From contig NZ_CP030848.1 in the NCBI RefSeq assembly GCF_008274825.1, positions 2,356,001 through 2,420,000 on the forward strand: a DNA stretch of 64,000 nt. The letters are read 5' to 3'. The DNA comes from Sphingobacterium hotanense. GTDB taxonomy: Bacteria; Bacteroidota; Bacteroidia; Sphingobacteriales; Sphingobacteriaceae. Shown here in pieces: positions 17,744 to 29,060 of this stretch. A program made the position numbers and the translations under genes. Below the pieces are notes generated by a model that saw only the letters and a program-made list of their open reading frames with translations, did no database searches and was not told the DNA's origin. Numbering within the stretch: the first letter of the stretch is position 1; each line of letters opens with the position of its first letter.

Positions 17744-18136
17744 ATGAAGAAAGAGATCATTTTCGATGGTTTTGCCATACACAACAAGAAGTCATTGTTT
17801 GAAGAAATCAACCGTGCAATTATGAGCGATGAAGACTGGGAAATTGGCGAAAGCCTAGACGCCATCAATGATATTCTTTACGGCGGTGTTGGAAAAATCA
17901 AAGGGAATGAACCTATCCGATTGATATGGAAAAACTTTGAAGCCAACAAGGAACTATTCGGAAAAGAATTTACGATAGACTTTTATAAAGAAAAATTGAA
18001 GCACCCCGAAGTATTTGATACGGAAAGCATACAAGCAACGCTTGATGAACTAGAGAATGGAAACGGACAGACTTATATGGACATCCTCTTAGAAATTATT
18101 GCCGATCATCCGAACATCGAATTAGTCAAAGCCTAG
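17744..18136 (+). CDS. Barstar-like ribonuclease-inhibitor family protein
   Basis: The first 80 of 130 residues fit the barstar fold: an IIFDGFAI strand, a helix with SLFEEINRAI, the conserved acidic patch in IGESLDAINDILYGGVG and the strand PIRLIWKNF. In barstar the corresponding NLDALWDCLTGW region occupies the active site of barnase. The C-terminal 50 residues are a mostly helical extension. No ribonuclease toxin gene is visible nearby, so it may be an orphan antitoxin or immunity protein. Family assignment is by eye and moderately sure. Confidence 0.6.
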   Translation: MKKEIIFDGFAIHNKKSLFEEINRAIMSDEDWEIGESLDAINDILYGGVGKIKGNEPIRLIWKNFEANKELFGKEFTIDFYKEKLKHPEVFDTESIQATLDELENGNGQTYMDILLEIIADHPNIELVKA

Positions 18137-18246
18137 TTCAAAAACTGCATTCTCATTCTCCAGCTTCTGCCCGATTTCGACTATTGAGTCGACTGAACTA
18201 ATTAACCAAGCATATAGATAACCTCTATTTAACATCTAAAGATTCA

Positions 18247-18261
18247 ATAGGCAAATCCTAT
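18247..18261. promoter_or_regulatory. Possible OxyR-type half site upstream of katG
   Basis: ATAG, seven bases, then CTAT fits one dyad half of the OxyR recognition pattern ATAG-N7-CTAT-N7-ATAG-N7-CTAT. A further CTAT lies at 18276-18279, but not at consensus spacing. It is about 150 bases upstream of katG, where peroxide regulation would be expected. The match is short and may be chance. Confidence 0.3.
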
Positions 18262-18398
18262 ACTTTAAGCCTAATCTATAATTATTCTTTGCGTTCTTTT
18301 TGGTAATTTTAATCAAGCGATTACAAAAGAGGTACGCAACAATCGTTAATGCGCTTATAATGACCAAATAAGACACAATGAATAAAAACATTCAATAG

Positions 18399-20693
<2,295 letters not shown>

Positions 20694-20737
20694 CTTGTAA
20701 TATAATTTTCATAATATAATTTTTTGTAATTAAAATG

Positions 20738-20770
20738 GGCTGTACCGTCAAAAGATGGTACAGCTTTTTT
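20738..20770 (+). terminator. Terminator of katG
   Basis: GCTGTACC pairs with GGTACAGC around a 10-base loop and is followed by seven Ts, about 45 bases after the katG stop. Confidence 0.85.
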
Positions 20771-20819
20771 GTTCCTAACTGGTTTGGGTGAATGACTATG
20801 TAGACCCAATGTTTAACCA

Positions 20820-21400
20820 TTGTTTAGCCCTTTGGAAAGGGTTCTGAATTGGTTATACAGTGGGTTTGAAAGGGCTTTATATTGGGACTGAGTTGAATTG
20901 AGATTTGAGATGATAGATATTAGATATAAGAGTTTGGTGTCTTGTCCTTTCCTTTGGTATAAATAGTGGTCTTGAACCAGGAAAGGAAGGATTTAAGGAT
21001 TGTCGGGATCGGGTATGGTGTGTGATGAAGGATGCAAGGATTATCAGGATCACGTTGAAAGAAAAAAAGTGGCTGTTTCTGAACCAGGAAAAAAAGGATT
21101 CAAGGATTCTCAGGATCGGGTATGATGTGTTTCTACGCATTGGCGTCTATGCAGTTTTGAACTATATAGGTGGTAATTATGACGAACCGCGTAGGGACGT
21201 TTCACTAAACGTCTCCTGATACGTACGCTATCACCCTCGTCATGCGACGCTATTCTCGATCCTGATAATCCTTGAATCCTTTTTTTCCTGGTTCAGAATA
21301 GTAGTTAGTAGTTAGTACTTAGTATAAAGACCTATGAAGTCCGATCCTGCCAATCCTTAAATCCTTCCTTTCCTGGTTCAGAATAGTAGTTAGTACCATC
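20820..21400. repeat. Second mosaic of dispersed repeats
   Basis: The gap between convergent katG and the DUF1398 gene carries the same motif set as 1541-1880. GAACCAGGAAARRAAGG elements lie at 20973-21018 and 21079-21123 on the plus strand, a partial copy (GGATGCAAGGATTATCAGGAT) at 21029-21051, and two minus-strand copies at 21255-21299 and 21343-21386. AAAGGGCTTT-type motifs occur at 20828-20880, and TAGTAGTTAGTA motifs at 21300-21325 and 21387-21396. The last copy runs into the 3' end of the DUF1398 gene. No real gene is seen here. Confidence 0.75.
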
Positions 21401-21793
21401 TCCGTTCCCAGGGATCTCTTCCTGCAACACCTCTTCCCCTTCCAGATCAAAGTAAGTACAAGTATATTCTTCCAAATCCACCTTCCAGGAAGCAATTCCA
21501 TTGACAGCGCACATTTTCACAAAGTATGGAAAATCTGTTTTTCCTTCTTGATGCTCTTTTAGTTCCTTTGCAAATTGCTGAACATTTAAGTTTTCGTTGA
21601 TATTTAGGGGATCATATTTTACGGGCGAATTTGCTTTAAAAGGTTCTTCGCCATAGTAAACCTCTACCCCATTGCTTACCAGGAAATCAAAGGCGGTTAC
21701 ACCTAATTCTTTGATTTCCTGGATGTACTTAGGGAAGTCAGCACCCGTTTTTACTTTCGCATGAGCGTCATCAATTTGTTGGATTGTAAACAT
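21332..21793 (-). CDS. DUF1398 (YbcV-like) protein with repeat-derived tail
   Basis: This 153-residue protein matches the DUF1398 family (start FTIQQIDDAHAKVKTGADFPKYI, then FDFLVSNGVEVYYG and ASWKVDLEEYTCTYFDLEG). The family has no known function despite an old phage-envelope label. Residues 135-153 are translated from a copy of the dispersed GAACCAGGAAAGGAAGG repeat and the adjoining TAGTAGTTAGTA motif, giving a hydrophilic tail (NYYSEPGKEGFKDWQD...). The family domain seems complete before that point, so the repeat replaced the original stop. It lies 15 bases downstream of cstA and may be co-transcribed. Confidence 0.7.
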   Translation of the reverse strand: MFTIQQIDDAHAKVKTGADFPKYIQEIKELGVTAFDFLVSNGVEVYYGEEPFKANSPVKYDPLNINENLNVQQFAKELKEHQEGKTDFPYFVKMCAVNGIASWKVDLEEYTCTYFDLEGEEVLQEEIPGNGDGTNYYSEPGKEGFKDWQDRTS

Positions 21794-21808
21794 TTAGTAT
21801 GTGTGTGA

Positions 21809-23650
21809 TTATCTTTCTACCAGTTCCTTTACCTCTTCGCCATACATATCAACTTTCAGCTCTTTCACTTTAAACAGTTGCGACCAGCGGATAAAGGTTC
21901 CGATGAAAACAATTCCCATCAACAGCATGGCTATTCCGGCAAGGCTCGCCAATAGGTATTGTTCATTTGGCAAATATATGTCTTTCACCTGTACATAGCC
22001 CGCCCAAAAAGTGATGATTGCCATAAATATTCCGGGGATAGCGGCGCAGAGCGCGTATTTCTTCCTGTTCATACGAATCAGCATCGTTGTACAAACGATC
22101 AGACCGCAGGCAGCAAGCAATTGATTTGATATCCCGAATAATGGCCATATGCTGCTTACGTTGCCCGTATACACCAGATAGCCCCAGGAGAAGGTGAAGA
22201 TAGCACTACATAGAATAACACCAGGCCACCAGTTCTTATCTTTAAATGCTGGAATTACTGAGCCAAGCATTTCCTGAAGGAAGAAACGTCCGACACGTGT
22301 TCCGGCGTCAATGGCTGTTAGAATAAATACCGCTTCAAACATAATCGCAAAGTTGTACCAGTAGGCCATGACGTTGTCCATAAACGGAACCTTGTCGAAG
22401 ATATGCGCCATACCCACAGCAAGAGAAACGGCTCCTCCCGTTCTTCCATGCAGATCAATACCGATTCGGTCGATAAAATGTTGTAAATCCACTGCATGTA
22501 ATTCCGGATGCATGGCTAGGAATTGATCGTAAGCAGCAACAGGTGTATTGATTGCAAAATAATCTCCAGGCATTAATGTACAAGCAGCAATTAGAGCCAT
22601 TAATGCGACAAAGCCTTCTACCAGCATCGCACCATAGCCTACAAAAAGTATTTCACGCTCATTGCCGAGCATCTTCGGTGTTGTACCGGTAGCAATAATA
22701 GCGTGAAAACCGGAGATAGCACCACACGCGATCACAATGAAAATAAACGGTAAAACCGGCCCCCCGATAACTGGGCCACCACCATGAATAAAACTCGTAA
22801 AGGCAGGCATCTGAATGGTTGGAGCAACAAAGATAATCCCTACGGTCAACATCAATATGGTTCCGATTTTGAGGTAAGTAGATAGATAATCGCGTGGCAC
22901 TAAAAGCAACCAGATTGGCAATACCGATGCGAAGAAACCATAAACAGCTATAGCAATAGATATGGTGCCGATGCTCCAATTGAACAGGTTCGCGATGGCA
23001 GGCATCTCCATCAAGTTATGTCCTGAAATAATACCGACAATTAAAAGTACACCGCCTAAGATACTGGCAAACGTTACTGAACCTTCTCTATAACGCATGA
23101 TGAGCCCCATAATAATAGCAATTGGCATCGTTAATATAATGGTAAATAGGGACCATGGCGCTTCGTGCATTGCCGAAATACAAGCAAGGGATAATCCCGC
23201 AAGGGTTAATATCAAGATAAACAATACAGCAAGTCCGGCAATTGTACCAATAGGTTTAGAGATTTCCTTAGATGCAATGGTCGCTAAGCTTTCCCCTTTA
23301 TGCCTTACGGAGGCGAAAAGAACAACCATATCGTGCACACCACCCCCCAATACGCAGCCGATCAATATCCATAAGGCGCCTGGCAGATAACCGAACTGCG
23401 CGGCTAAAACGGGTCCTACAAGCGGTCCTGCGGCAGCGATGGCAGCGAAGTGGTGTCCGAATAATACCTTTTTATCTGTTTTTACATAGTCTTGTCCATC
23501 GGCAAACTCGACAGCGGGTGTCGTAATTTTAGCGTTTAATCGCAGCACCTTATTGGCAAGAAAGATTCCATAGAATCGATAGGCAATAGCAAAAATAAGC
23601 AGCGAGGCAAAGATCAATGTCAGCGCATTAATCCCATTTAAGTCGATCAT
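21809..23650 (-). CDS. cstA: Carbon starvation protein, peptide/pyruvate transporter
   Basis: This 613-residue inner-membrane protein has many hydrophobic segments and the CstA signatures HHFAAIAAAGPLVGPVLAAQ and GCVLGGGVHDMVVLF near the N-terminus. CstA proteins import peptides or pyruvate when preferred carbon runs out. I start it at the ATG at 23650 (MIDLNGINAL); the upstream ATG at 23692 adds 14 residues without a membrane-protein character. A terminator at 23677-23716 separates it from the upstream uptake operon, so it has its own promoter. Confidence 0.92.
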   Translation of the reverse strand: MIDLNGINALTLIFASLLIFAIAYRFYGIFLANKVLRLNAKITTPAVEFADGQDYVKTDKKVLFGHHFAAIAAAGPLVGPVLAAQFGYLPGALWILIGCVLGGGVHDMVVLFASVRHKGESLATIASKEISKPIGTIAGLAVLFILILTLAGLSLACISAMHEAPWSLFTIILTMPIAIIMGLIMRYREGSVTFASILGGVLLIVGIISGHNLMEMPAIANLFNWSIGTISIAIAVYGFFASVLPIWLLLVPRDYLSTYLKIGTILMLTVGIIFVAPTIQMPAFTSFIHGGGPVIGGPVLPFIFIVIACGAISGFHAIIATGTTPKMLGNEREILFVGYGAMLVEGFVALMALIAACTLMPGDYFAINTPVAAYDQFLAMHPELHAVDLQHFIDRIGIDLHGRTGGAVSLAVGMAHIFDKVPFMDNVMAYWYNFAIMFEAVFILTAIDAGTRVGRFFLQEMLGSVIPAFKDKNWWPGVILCSAIFTFSWGYLVYTGNVSSIWPLFGISNQLLAACGLIVCTTMLIRMNRKKYALCAAIPGIFMAIITFWAGYVQVKDIYLPNEQYLLASLAGIAMLLMGIVFIGTFIRWSQLFKVKELKVDMYGEEVKELVER

Positions 23651-23676
23651 AATTTTTCTTTTTGGTAGTTCAATTA

Positions 23677-23716
23677 CAAAAATGGAGAGCAAACGGTTTA
23701 GGTAAAGCTCTCCATT
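23677..23716 (-). terminator. Terminator of the second SusCD operon
   Basis: Read on the minus strand, AATGGAGAGC pairs with GCTCTCCATT around a 16-base loop and runs into a T-tract. It lies 28 bases after the FAD oxidoreductase stop. Confidence 0.8.
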
Positions 23717-23744
23717 GTGGTCTAAATTTAAGCAGAATTATTTG

Positions 23745-25649
23745 TTATGCATAACATCTGATTTCAAAAACGCGTGCATTTTCGTCTTCCTGTGCTTTTT
23801 TTGCAACTAAACGGACGCGATCTGCCGAGATACCATCAAAGCTATGTACGACTTTGCGTAAGATATTTTCAGTTACCTCTTCTTTCTTCACCAGTGTGCT
23901 GCCATTGTACAATTCTAGGTTATAGTCCATTAGCATTTCAGGCTGTCGTCCACGCTTCTGGTTTTTCATCACACTCGCTTCTCCGGATAAACGTAAATGA
24001 CGGTTAAGACCCGAATCGAAAGTAAATTCTACAGATTTCAAGTTTTGAGGCTTGCTCCAACTAAGCTCTATATATTGCTCGCCAGAAGCTAGGCTCGCTC
24101 GCCATTGATGGCTATCACCATCTTGCACGTCACGGTTATAACCATCGATAACTTTTTTCGCTTCGAAACCCGCTAGTTCAGAAGAAGCAGTAACCTTTGC
24201 TTGCCTTGCCAAATCCAGATTATCTTCATTTTTCACCTTCAGTATCGCTTGATCTTGGCGTAGTAGAATCTGCTGATATTCTTTAAGTTTTGCTTTGTTT
24301 TCATATAGCTTTCGCGGAGTCAGATTTTCCTTCACACAGAAGGCAGCTGCGGTACCGATCGCCTGTCCCATCGTCGCACAGGTTGCCATCACACGGGTTG
24401 TAGAAAGGGCGATATGAGATACAGATACGTTCCTTCCGGCCATCATTAAATTGTCGAAGGACTTGCTGTACAAACTACGTAATGGTATAGAGTACGGTCC
24501 TTTCAGAGCGATGGATCGGAATGGGCTGAGCGAAGTATCGTCCATCCCTGCCGGCAGGTGGTCATCCAATGGCCAGCCACCATAGGCTACGCGATCTTCG
24601 AAGTTTTCTTGTTTCAAGATATCGTTTTGTGTCATGACATAATCTCCGGTAATGCGACGGCTTTCTCTTTTTCCAGGGATGGATCCAAACCAAGATAAAG
24701 CCCAGTTTGCAGATTCGGGATGATTTCCGGAATTCTTGATGTAATCCCATACACCAAATACGACCGCCATCAAATCGTGGCGAATCTTTTGACCATCATG
24801 TACAATATTTTCCAATCCACCCAACTCAATCCACCAATAACCGTACTCCCAGGAATGGATTCTACGATGCTTAAAGTCGGAGAACTCATATTTTCGAGCC
24901 CAGCTAGGTGCTTTAAACGGCATAGGTTTATCATGTTTTTGCGATTGGAAGAGAAGGCTGTTTCCCATCGTGATATCGTCGCGTACATCGAGTCCGAGGG
25001 CTTCGTTGTATTCAGATTTTGCTTCACGACCGCGCATAAATTCCGCGCCTGCCAATGCTGCCAATGTTCCATCGCCTGTACAATCGGCGAAGTACTTTGC
25101 CTTTACATTGTATATTTCTTCAGTTTGTGAACAGTAGGCTTGTATTTCATCAATCTTCTTCCCTTTTGTTTTGACATTATAAAGCATGCTGTCAAACAAT
25201 AAGGTGATATTCGGATTCGATACGATTTTATCATACATCACATAGTCGAGCATTTCCCAGCAACGCTGCGGGTTGATATGCGATTCGGTCAACATCACCT
25301 CTTCGAGCAAGCCTGTTTCTCTCCACACTTGTCCTAGAGCAGTGGAGCCACAAATATGCATACGTATCTCGGAACTGGCATTGCCACCTAATCTCGATCG
25401 ATTTTGAATTAATATTACCTTTAAACCATTTCTAGCAGCAGCGAGCGCGGCACAGAAGCCCGCCATCCCTCCTCCTGCTACGAGATAGTCGGTTTCTAAA
25501 TTACGGATAGCAAATACTGATTCTGGTCCTTTCAGCTCACTTTCTATAATTTGCTTCTCGCTGAGTGATTTTGCAATTACAGGATCCACCAGTAAAGCTC
25601 CAGAGCCAATTCCTATGGCTTTTAAAAAGTCTCTTCTATTGTTTTTCAT
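23745..25649 (-). CDS. Tat-exported FAD-dependent oxidoreductase
   Basis: This 634-residue protein carries a twin-arginine signal (NNRRDFLKAIGIGSGALL, Arg5-Arg6), so it is folded before export to the periplasm. The FAD-binding Rossmann motif is TDYLVAGGGMAGFCAALAAARNG, and GGNASSEIRMHICGS is typical of the FAD_oxidored family found in Bacteroidetes uptake loci. The last 150 residues form a beta-rich module like a discoidin/carbohydrate-binding domain. A sugar or polyol dehydrogenase role is plausible but not shown. It is the last gene of the operon and overlaps the preceding gene by 14 bases. Confidence 0.85.
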   Translation of the reverse strand: MKNNRRDFLKAIGIGSGALLVDPVIAKSLSEKQIIESELKGPESVFAIRNLETDYLVAGGGMAGFCAALAAARNGLKVILIQNRSRLGGNASSEIRMHICGSTALGQVWRETGLLEEVMLTESHINPQRCWEMLDYVMYDKIVSNPNITLLFDSMLYNVKTKGKKIDEIQAYCSQTEEIYNVKAKYFADCTGDGTLAALAGAEFMRGREAKSEYNEALGLDVRDDITMGNSLLFQSQKHDKPMPFKAPSWARKYEFSDFKHRRIHSWEYGYWWIELGGLENIVHDGQKIRHDLMAVVFGVWDYIKNSGNHPESANWALSWFGSIPGKRESRRITGDYVMTQNDILKQENFEDRVAYGGWPLDDHLPAGMDDTSLSPFRSIALKGPYSIPLRSLYSKSFDNLMMAGRNVSVSHIALSTTRVMATCATMGQAIGTAAAFCVKENLTPRKLYENKAKLKEYQQILLRQDQAILKVKNEDNLDLARQAKVTASSELAGFEAKKVIDGYNRDVQDGDSHQWRASLASGEQYIELSWSKPQNLKSVEFTFDSGLNRHLRLSGEASVMKNQKRGRQPEMLMDYNLELYNGSTLVKKEEVTENILRKVVHSFDGISADRVRLVAKKAQEDENARVFEIRCYA

Positions 25650-26592
25650 AATTTAAAATTTTTGCGATTAGTTCTTTCTGCTTGGGAGATGCCTTTTCAG
25701 TTGCCCTAAAAGCTGTTAAAATGCTTTTTGTTTCCTCATTTGCAGCAGAAATAGAGTTTATAATTTCAGTTATTACATGTGGTTTCATTCTATCCAATTG
25801 TTTCAAGATAGAATTGTATTGATTGGGATCTTTTAGCACATCCGCTTCCAAAACATCGATAGCGTAGTGTGGTATAAAGTCATCTTGGGCAAAAAGAAGG
25901 TTGATTATCTCTTCTTTATACTTCGTGGCTTCCGTAGGCTCCAAATGCTTTAAGAAATATTCCTGATAAACGGGTATTTCCGACTTCGCAAAATAGCTTT
26001 GCCAGTTCCGTTTCTGATACTGTTGATTCGCAAGCGCATGTAGCTCCTGCTTAATCGGCCCATTGACGATATGCCAAAGCGTATAAACGGTGTATAAGGC
26101 ACCTGGCACTGTTACATTGGAAAACAAGGGCGAAGTAGGCTTCGTCACAGCGTCGATTTCTAAAGAATATTTCTTTCCATCTTTATCCAGCAAATCTTCC
26201 ACGTCGTAATCACGCAAGGGAGATAAGCTATCGATTAGGATGCCCTGCAAGCGCTCGTAATCTTTTTGGTCGAAATACTGGTGATCGAATTTTGTGAAGT
26301 GGAAATCCTCCTCTTTGCTGAAATGATGATAATTGCCCAATAGATCCCAGAATAGGTTCACCACGATCGGTAGACAAATCTGGTCGTTACAGACATTGGT
26401 TTGTAGTTGAGTACCGTAGTATAAAGTTTTAGTGCTAGGGTCTTCAACTACAAACACAGGGAAACTGAGGGTATCATTAACTGTGTGAGTCAATACGGGT
26501 TCTTGCTCTTTGCTGAGGGCAGTCCAAGATTGGGCCGCGACATTAAAGAGATTACAACCCACAATTGCAACAATTAATAATATTCTATTCAT
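25636..26592 (-). CDS. Secreted protein of unknown function
   Basis: A signal peptide (residues 1-20, ending VAAQ) is followed by a globular 298-residue protein. A Cys-X5-Cys motif (NVCNDQICLPIVVNLFWD) in the first third could bind a metal or form a disulfide. The last third is helical and rich in Lys and Glu. I do not recognise the family. Overlaps of 8 bases with the gene before and 14 bases with the one after show tight translational coupling inside the operon, so it probably acts on the same substrate. Confidence 0.6.
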   Translation of the reverse strand: MNRILLIVAIVGCNLFNVAAQSWTALSKEQEPVLTHTVNDTLSFPVFVVEDPSTKTLYYGTQLQTNVCNDQICLPIVVNLFWDLLGNYHHFSKEEDFHFTKFDHQYFDQKDYERLQGILIDSLSPLRDYDVEDLLDKDGKKYSLEIDAVTKPTSPLFSNVTVPGALYTVYTLWHIVNGPIKQELHALANQQYQKRNWQSYFAKSEIPVYQEYFLKHLEPTEATKYKEEIINLLFAQDDFIPHYAIDVLEADVLKDPNQYNSILKQLDRMKPHVITEIINSISAANEETKSILTAFRATEKASPKQKELIAKILNYEKQ

Positions 26593-29056
26593 ATGTCAAA
26601 ATAGCACTAGCCTTACATGCTTTATTTAGGATGACTCTCATCCATCTTGCTTCAACGTTTGACGGGAAAACAAAATGTTCAGATTTATTACCTAAAACCT
26701 TAACTGTTTTATAATCGAACCATTCTCCATTTCCCGAAGGATCAAGTTGAATTTTGAAATCTACGGCTTCCTGAAGATTATGAGATAATTCTATGTTACG
26801 TTTATCGTAAAATCCAAAAAGATAGGGATCACTAACTTCATTCGCTTTTACGCTTGTATTGCTCAACGGCCCGCCCTTTCCTGTTGGCTTCCCTAGTTTC
26901 CAAAGATCATCAATTGCACCGACCCATACAGCTGCTTTTCCGTCCTCGGACCGAATTATATTATCCTGATCTCCTTTTGGATTTACTCCAGATAAAACCA
27001 ACAATCCGCGATATGATGCAAAATCATGTATCGCCATATCATGGCTCGCTATTGGTCTAACTTTTGCAAATCCGTCGGCATTTTCTGCCGGAAGTTCAAA
27101 AAAAGTACCATGTAAATTCATCAAATCTCTCTCTGTCGCTACTTCCCTTGCTAATCTAGTAAGACCGTTTCGCGTTAGCTTGTCAAAGGCGGCCTTTGAT
27201 TTAGGAAATCGCCATCTTCGTCCAAGATCATCAACGACCAAAACGGAACTTTCCTCGACACTAACCAAGTCATTCGGAATTTCAAAGTTCTTTTTAATGA
27301 TTTCAACGGTTCCCGAATTATTAACAGGTTTTAGCTCCATATCACTATTAAGCTCATAGTAACCAGTTGTATTAAAAGTTTCACCTTGAATTTTTCCTGA
27401 GAGAACACCCAATTTTCGCTGGTTATTTCCTAAAGCGTACAGATATGCTCCCAAATACTCGTTATCTCCAATTTTCGACAAGTTGTTAAATAAATCAAGC
27501 TCTTTAATTGCTAGGTTTTCACCTTGATAAGAAAACATGGCAGAATAGTTCCCAGAATCACTAACCTTAATCCTAATCCATTCGCCTTTGATATCAACCG
27601 GCATTTCTTCGCTGATAGAGTGGTTAGCAGCTACGTTAATTGATTTGTAAGGAGTCCATTTTCCATTCCCGACAAGGTCTACTTCCAGATCAAATTTTGC
27701 AGGTTTATTATTATGATTTTTTAACCAAATATTTCGCTTTTTCCAACCAGCTAAGAGAAACGGCTCTGAAACTAGGTTTTCTGTCAAGGAATCATTTATC
27801 CAAACAGCACCCTCGGCAGTTGTCGAGCCGAAGTAATCCAATTGAGCTTCATCGACAAACCATAGATTTGAATTAGATTGGCCAGCACCTTCCAGATTTC
27901 CTTTGATCTTTCTTTTATTTAAAAATTCTTTTTGTGCAGAGTCATCGCAACCAAATACAAGTTGATTATTCCATTTCGCGAAGTCTCCAATAACTTTAAG
28001 GTATGATGAACGTGGCCTAATCCCCTTTGCGTTTGATGAAGTAAATGATTTAGGGAATTTCCAAAACATTCCGTGCATCGTCATCAAATAATCACCATTA
28101 CTGTCACCAATTTCGCGAATTCGCGGCCATTCTGTATTCCAACCGTGAGCACCGTCGTAGCTCCTGCTTGCTTTCGGAAGTCTATAAAAAGACCAACCTT
28201 TTTTTGAATCTCTCACCGCCAGCAAGACTGATTTATGATCCCAACCGGTCGCCCAAATTGCATCGTTGTCTGCATTATTTCCGTAGATTCCACCTGGACC
28301 TGTAACTTCAACAAACTGGTTTCTACGGACTAATTTCCAAGACTTACCGTCCCATTCAGATAGAGAGCCTGCTGGTATATCATATTGCTTTAAAGCCTTT
28401 TCGCCAGACTCGCCATTATTTGAATAGACAAGAACACCTTGTCCGCTATACACTCCTTTTCCATGTGCGCCAAATAAATCAGCAAAATTCTGTTTTTTAT
28501 TCTGATACTTTGGGAGCTTTTTTAAATAGCTTTCGCTTTTTAAATTAACATCAGTGTACAGTTCAGTAATTTTCTTTGAGGTAAGGTCATACTCATAAAA
28601 TCCTTCCTCCATTGTCGCAAAATATATCTTCTTCTTTGGGTCTGTTAAATGCCTAGCTAAACCAGTGTGACGTCCGGGCATATCGAATGGTGAAATAGTA
28701 GTAACAACGCCTTTATTATCTATAACGTAAGGCCCAATAAAGAGACTATTGGTTTCTTTATGGATCATACGATTCGCGGGCGTACCTCCTACGCTTCCTT
28801 CGTAGACATGTTGTTTTTTTGATTTGTCAATGATGTACAATTTATCGGACGATCCAATGGGTAAATGCGGCCCATAAGTTATCACATACAGCTTATCATT
28901 CCAAGGTACAACGGCACCAGTCCCGCACTCACCTTCATCATTGTACATTGCTAGATTAGGGTAAATTCCGCTAAAGCTTTTTTGTTGTGCAAACAATAGA
29001 TTGCTACTTAAAAACGAAATTCCTAAAAATAAGATCTTAATATTTTCTTTTATCAT
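26585..29056 (-). CDS. Large secreted protein with duplicated module, possibly beta-propeller
   Basis: The 823-residue product has a signal peptide (ending LLFAQ) and no known catalytic motif. Its many short beta-strand patterns (LYVITYGPHLP, VYSGQGVLVYSN, LLVLSGVNP) suggest one or two propeller-like domains. A module of about 100 residues occurs twice: around residues 415-515 (AVWINDSL, VGNGKWTPYKSINV, WIRIKVS) and at the C-terminus (AVWVGAIDD, SGNGEWFDYKTVKV, WMRVILN). It probably binds the ligand of this locus at the cell surface or in the periplasm. It follows susD with a 4-base gap. Confidence 0.65.
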   Translation of the reverse strand: MIKENIKILFLGISFLSSNLLFAQQKSFSGIYPNLAMYNDEGECGTGAVVPWNDKLYVITYGPHLPIGSSDKLYIIDKSKKQHVYEGSVGGTPANRMIHKETNSLFIGPYVIDNKGVVTTISPFDMPGRHTGLARHLTDPKKKIYFATMEEGFYEYDLTSKKITELYTDVNLKSESYLKKLPKYQNKKQNFADLFGAHGKGVYSGQGVLVYSNNGESGEKALKQYDIPAGSLSEWDGKSWKLVRRNQFVEVTGPGGIYGNNADNDAIWATGWDHKSVLLAVRDSKKGWSFYRLPKASRSYDGAHGWNTEWPRIREIGDSNGDYLMTMHGMFWKFPKSFTSSNAKGIRPRSSYLKVIGDFAKWNNQLVFGCDDSAQKEFLNKRKIKGNLEGAGQSNSNLWFVDEAQLDYFGSTTAEGAVWINDSLTENLVSEPFLLAGWKKRNIWLKNHNNKPAKFDLEVDLVGNGKWTPYKSINVAANHSISEEMPVDIKGEWIRIKVSDSGNYSAMFSYQGENLAIKELDLFNNLSKIGDNEYLGAYLYALGNNQRKLGVLSGKIQGETFNTTGYYELNSDMELKPVNNSGTVEIIKKNFEIPNDLVSVEESSVLVVDDLGRRWRFPKSKAAFDKLTRNGLTRLAREVATERDLMNLHGTFFELPAENADGFAKVRPIASHDMAIHDFASYRGLLVLSGVNPKGDQDNIIRSEDGKAAVWVGAIDDLWKLGKPTGKGGPLSNTSVKANEVSDPYLFGFYDKRNIELSHNLQEAVDFKIQLDPSGNGEWFDYKTVKVLGNKSEHFVFPSNVEARWMRVILNKACKASAILTYE

Positions 29057-29060
29057 AATG

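Noticed and set aside
20877..21219. Short open reading frames over the repeat-rich gap
   Set aside because: They consist of the dispersed repeat and have no start context or domain.
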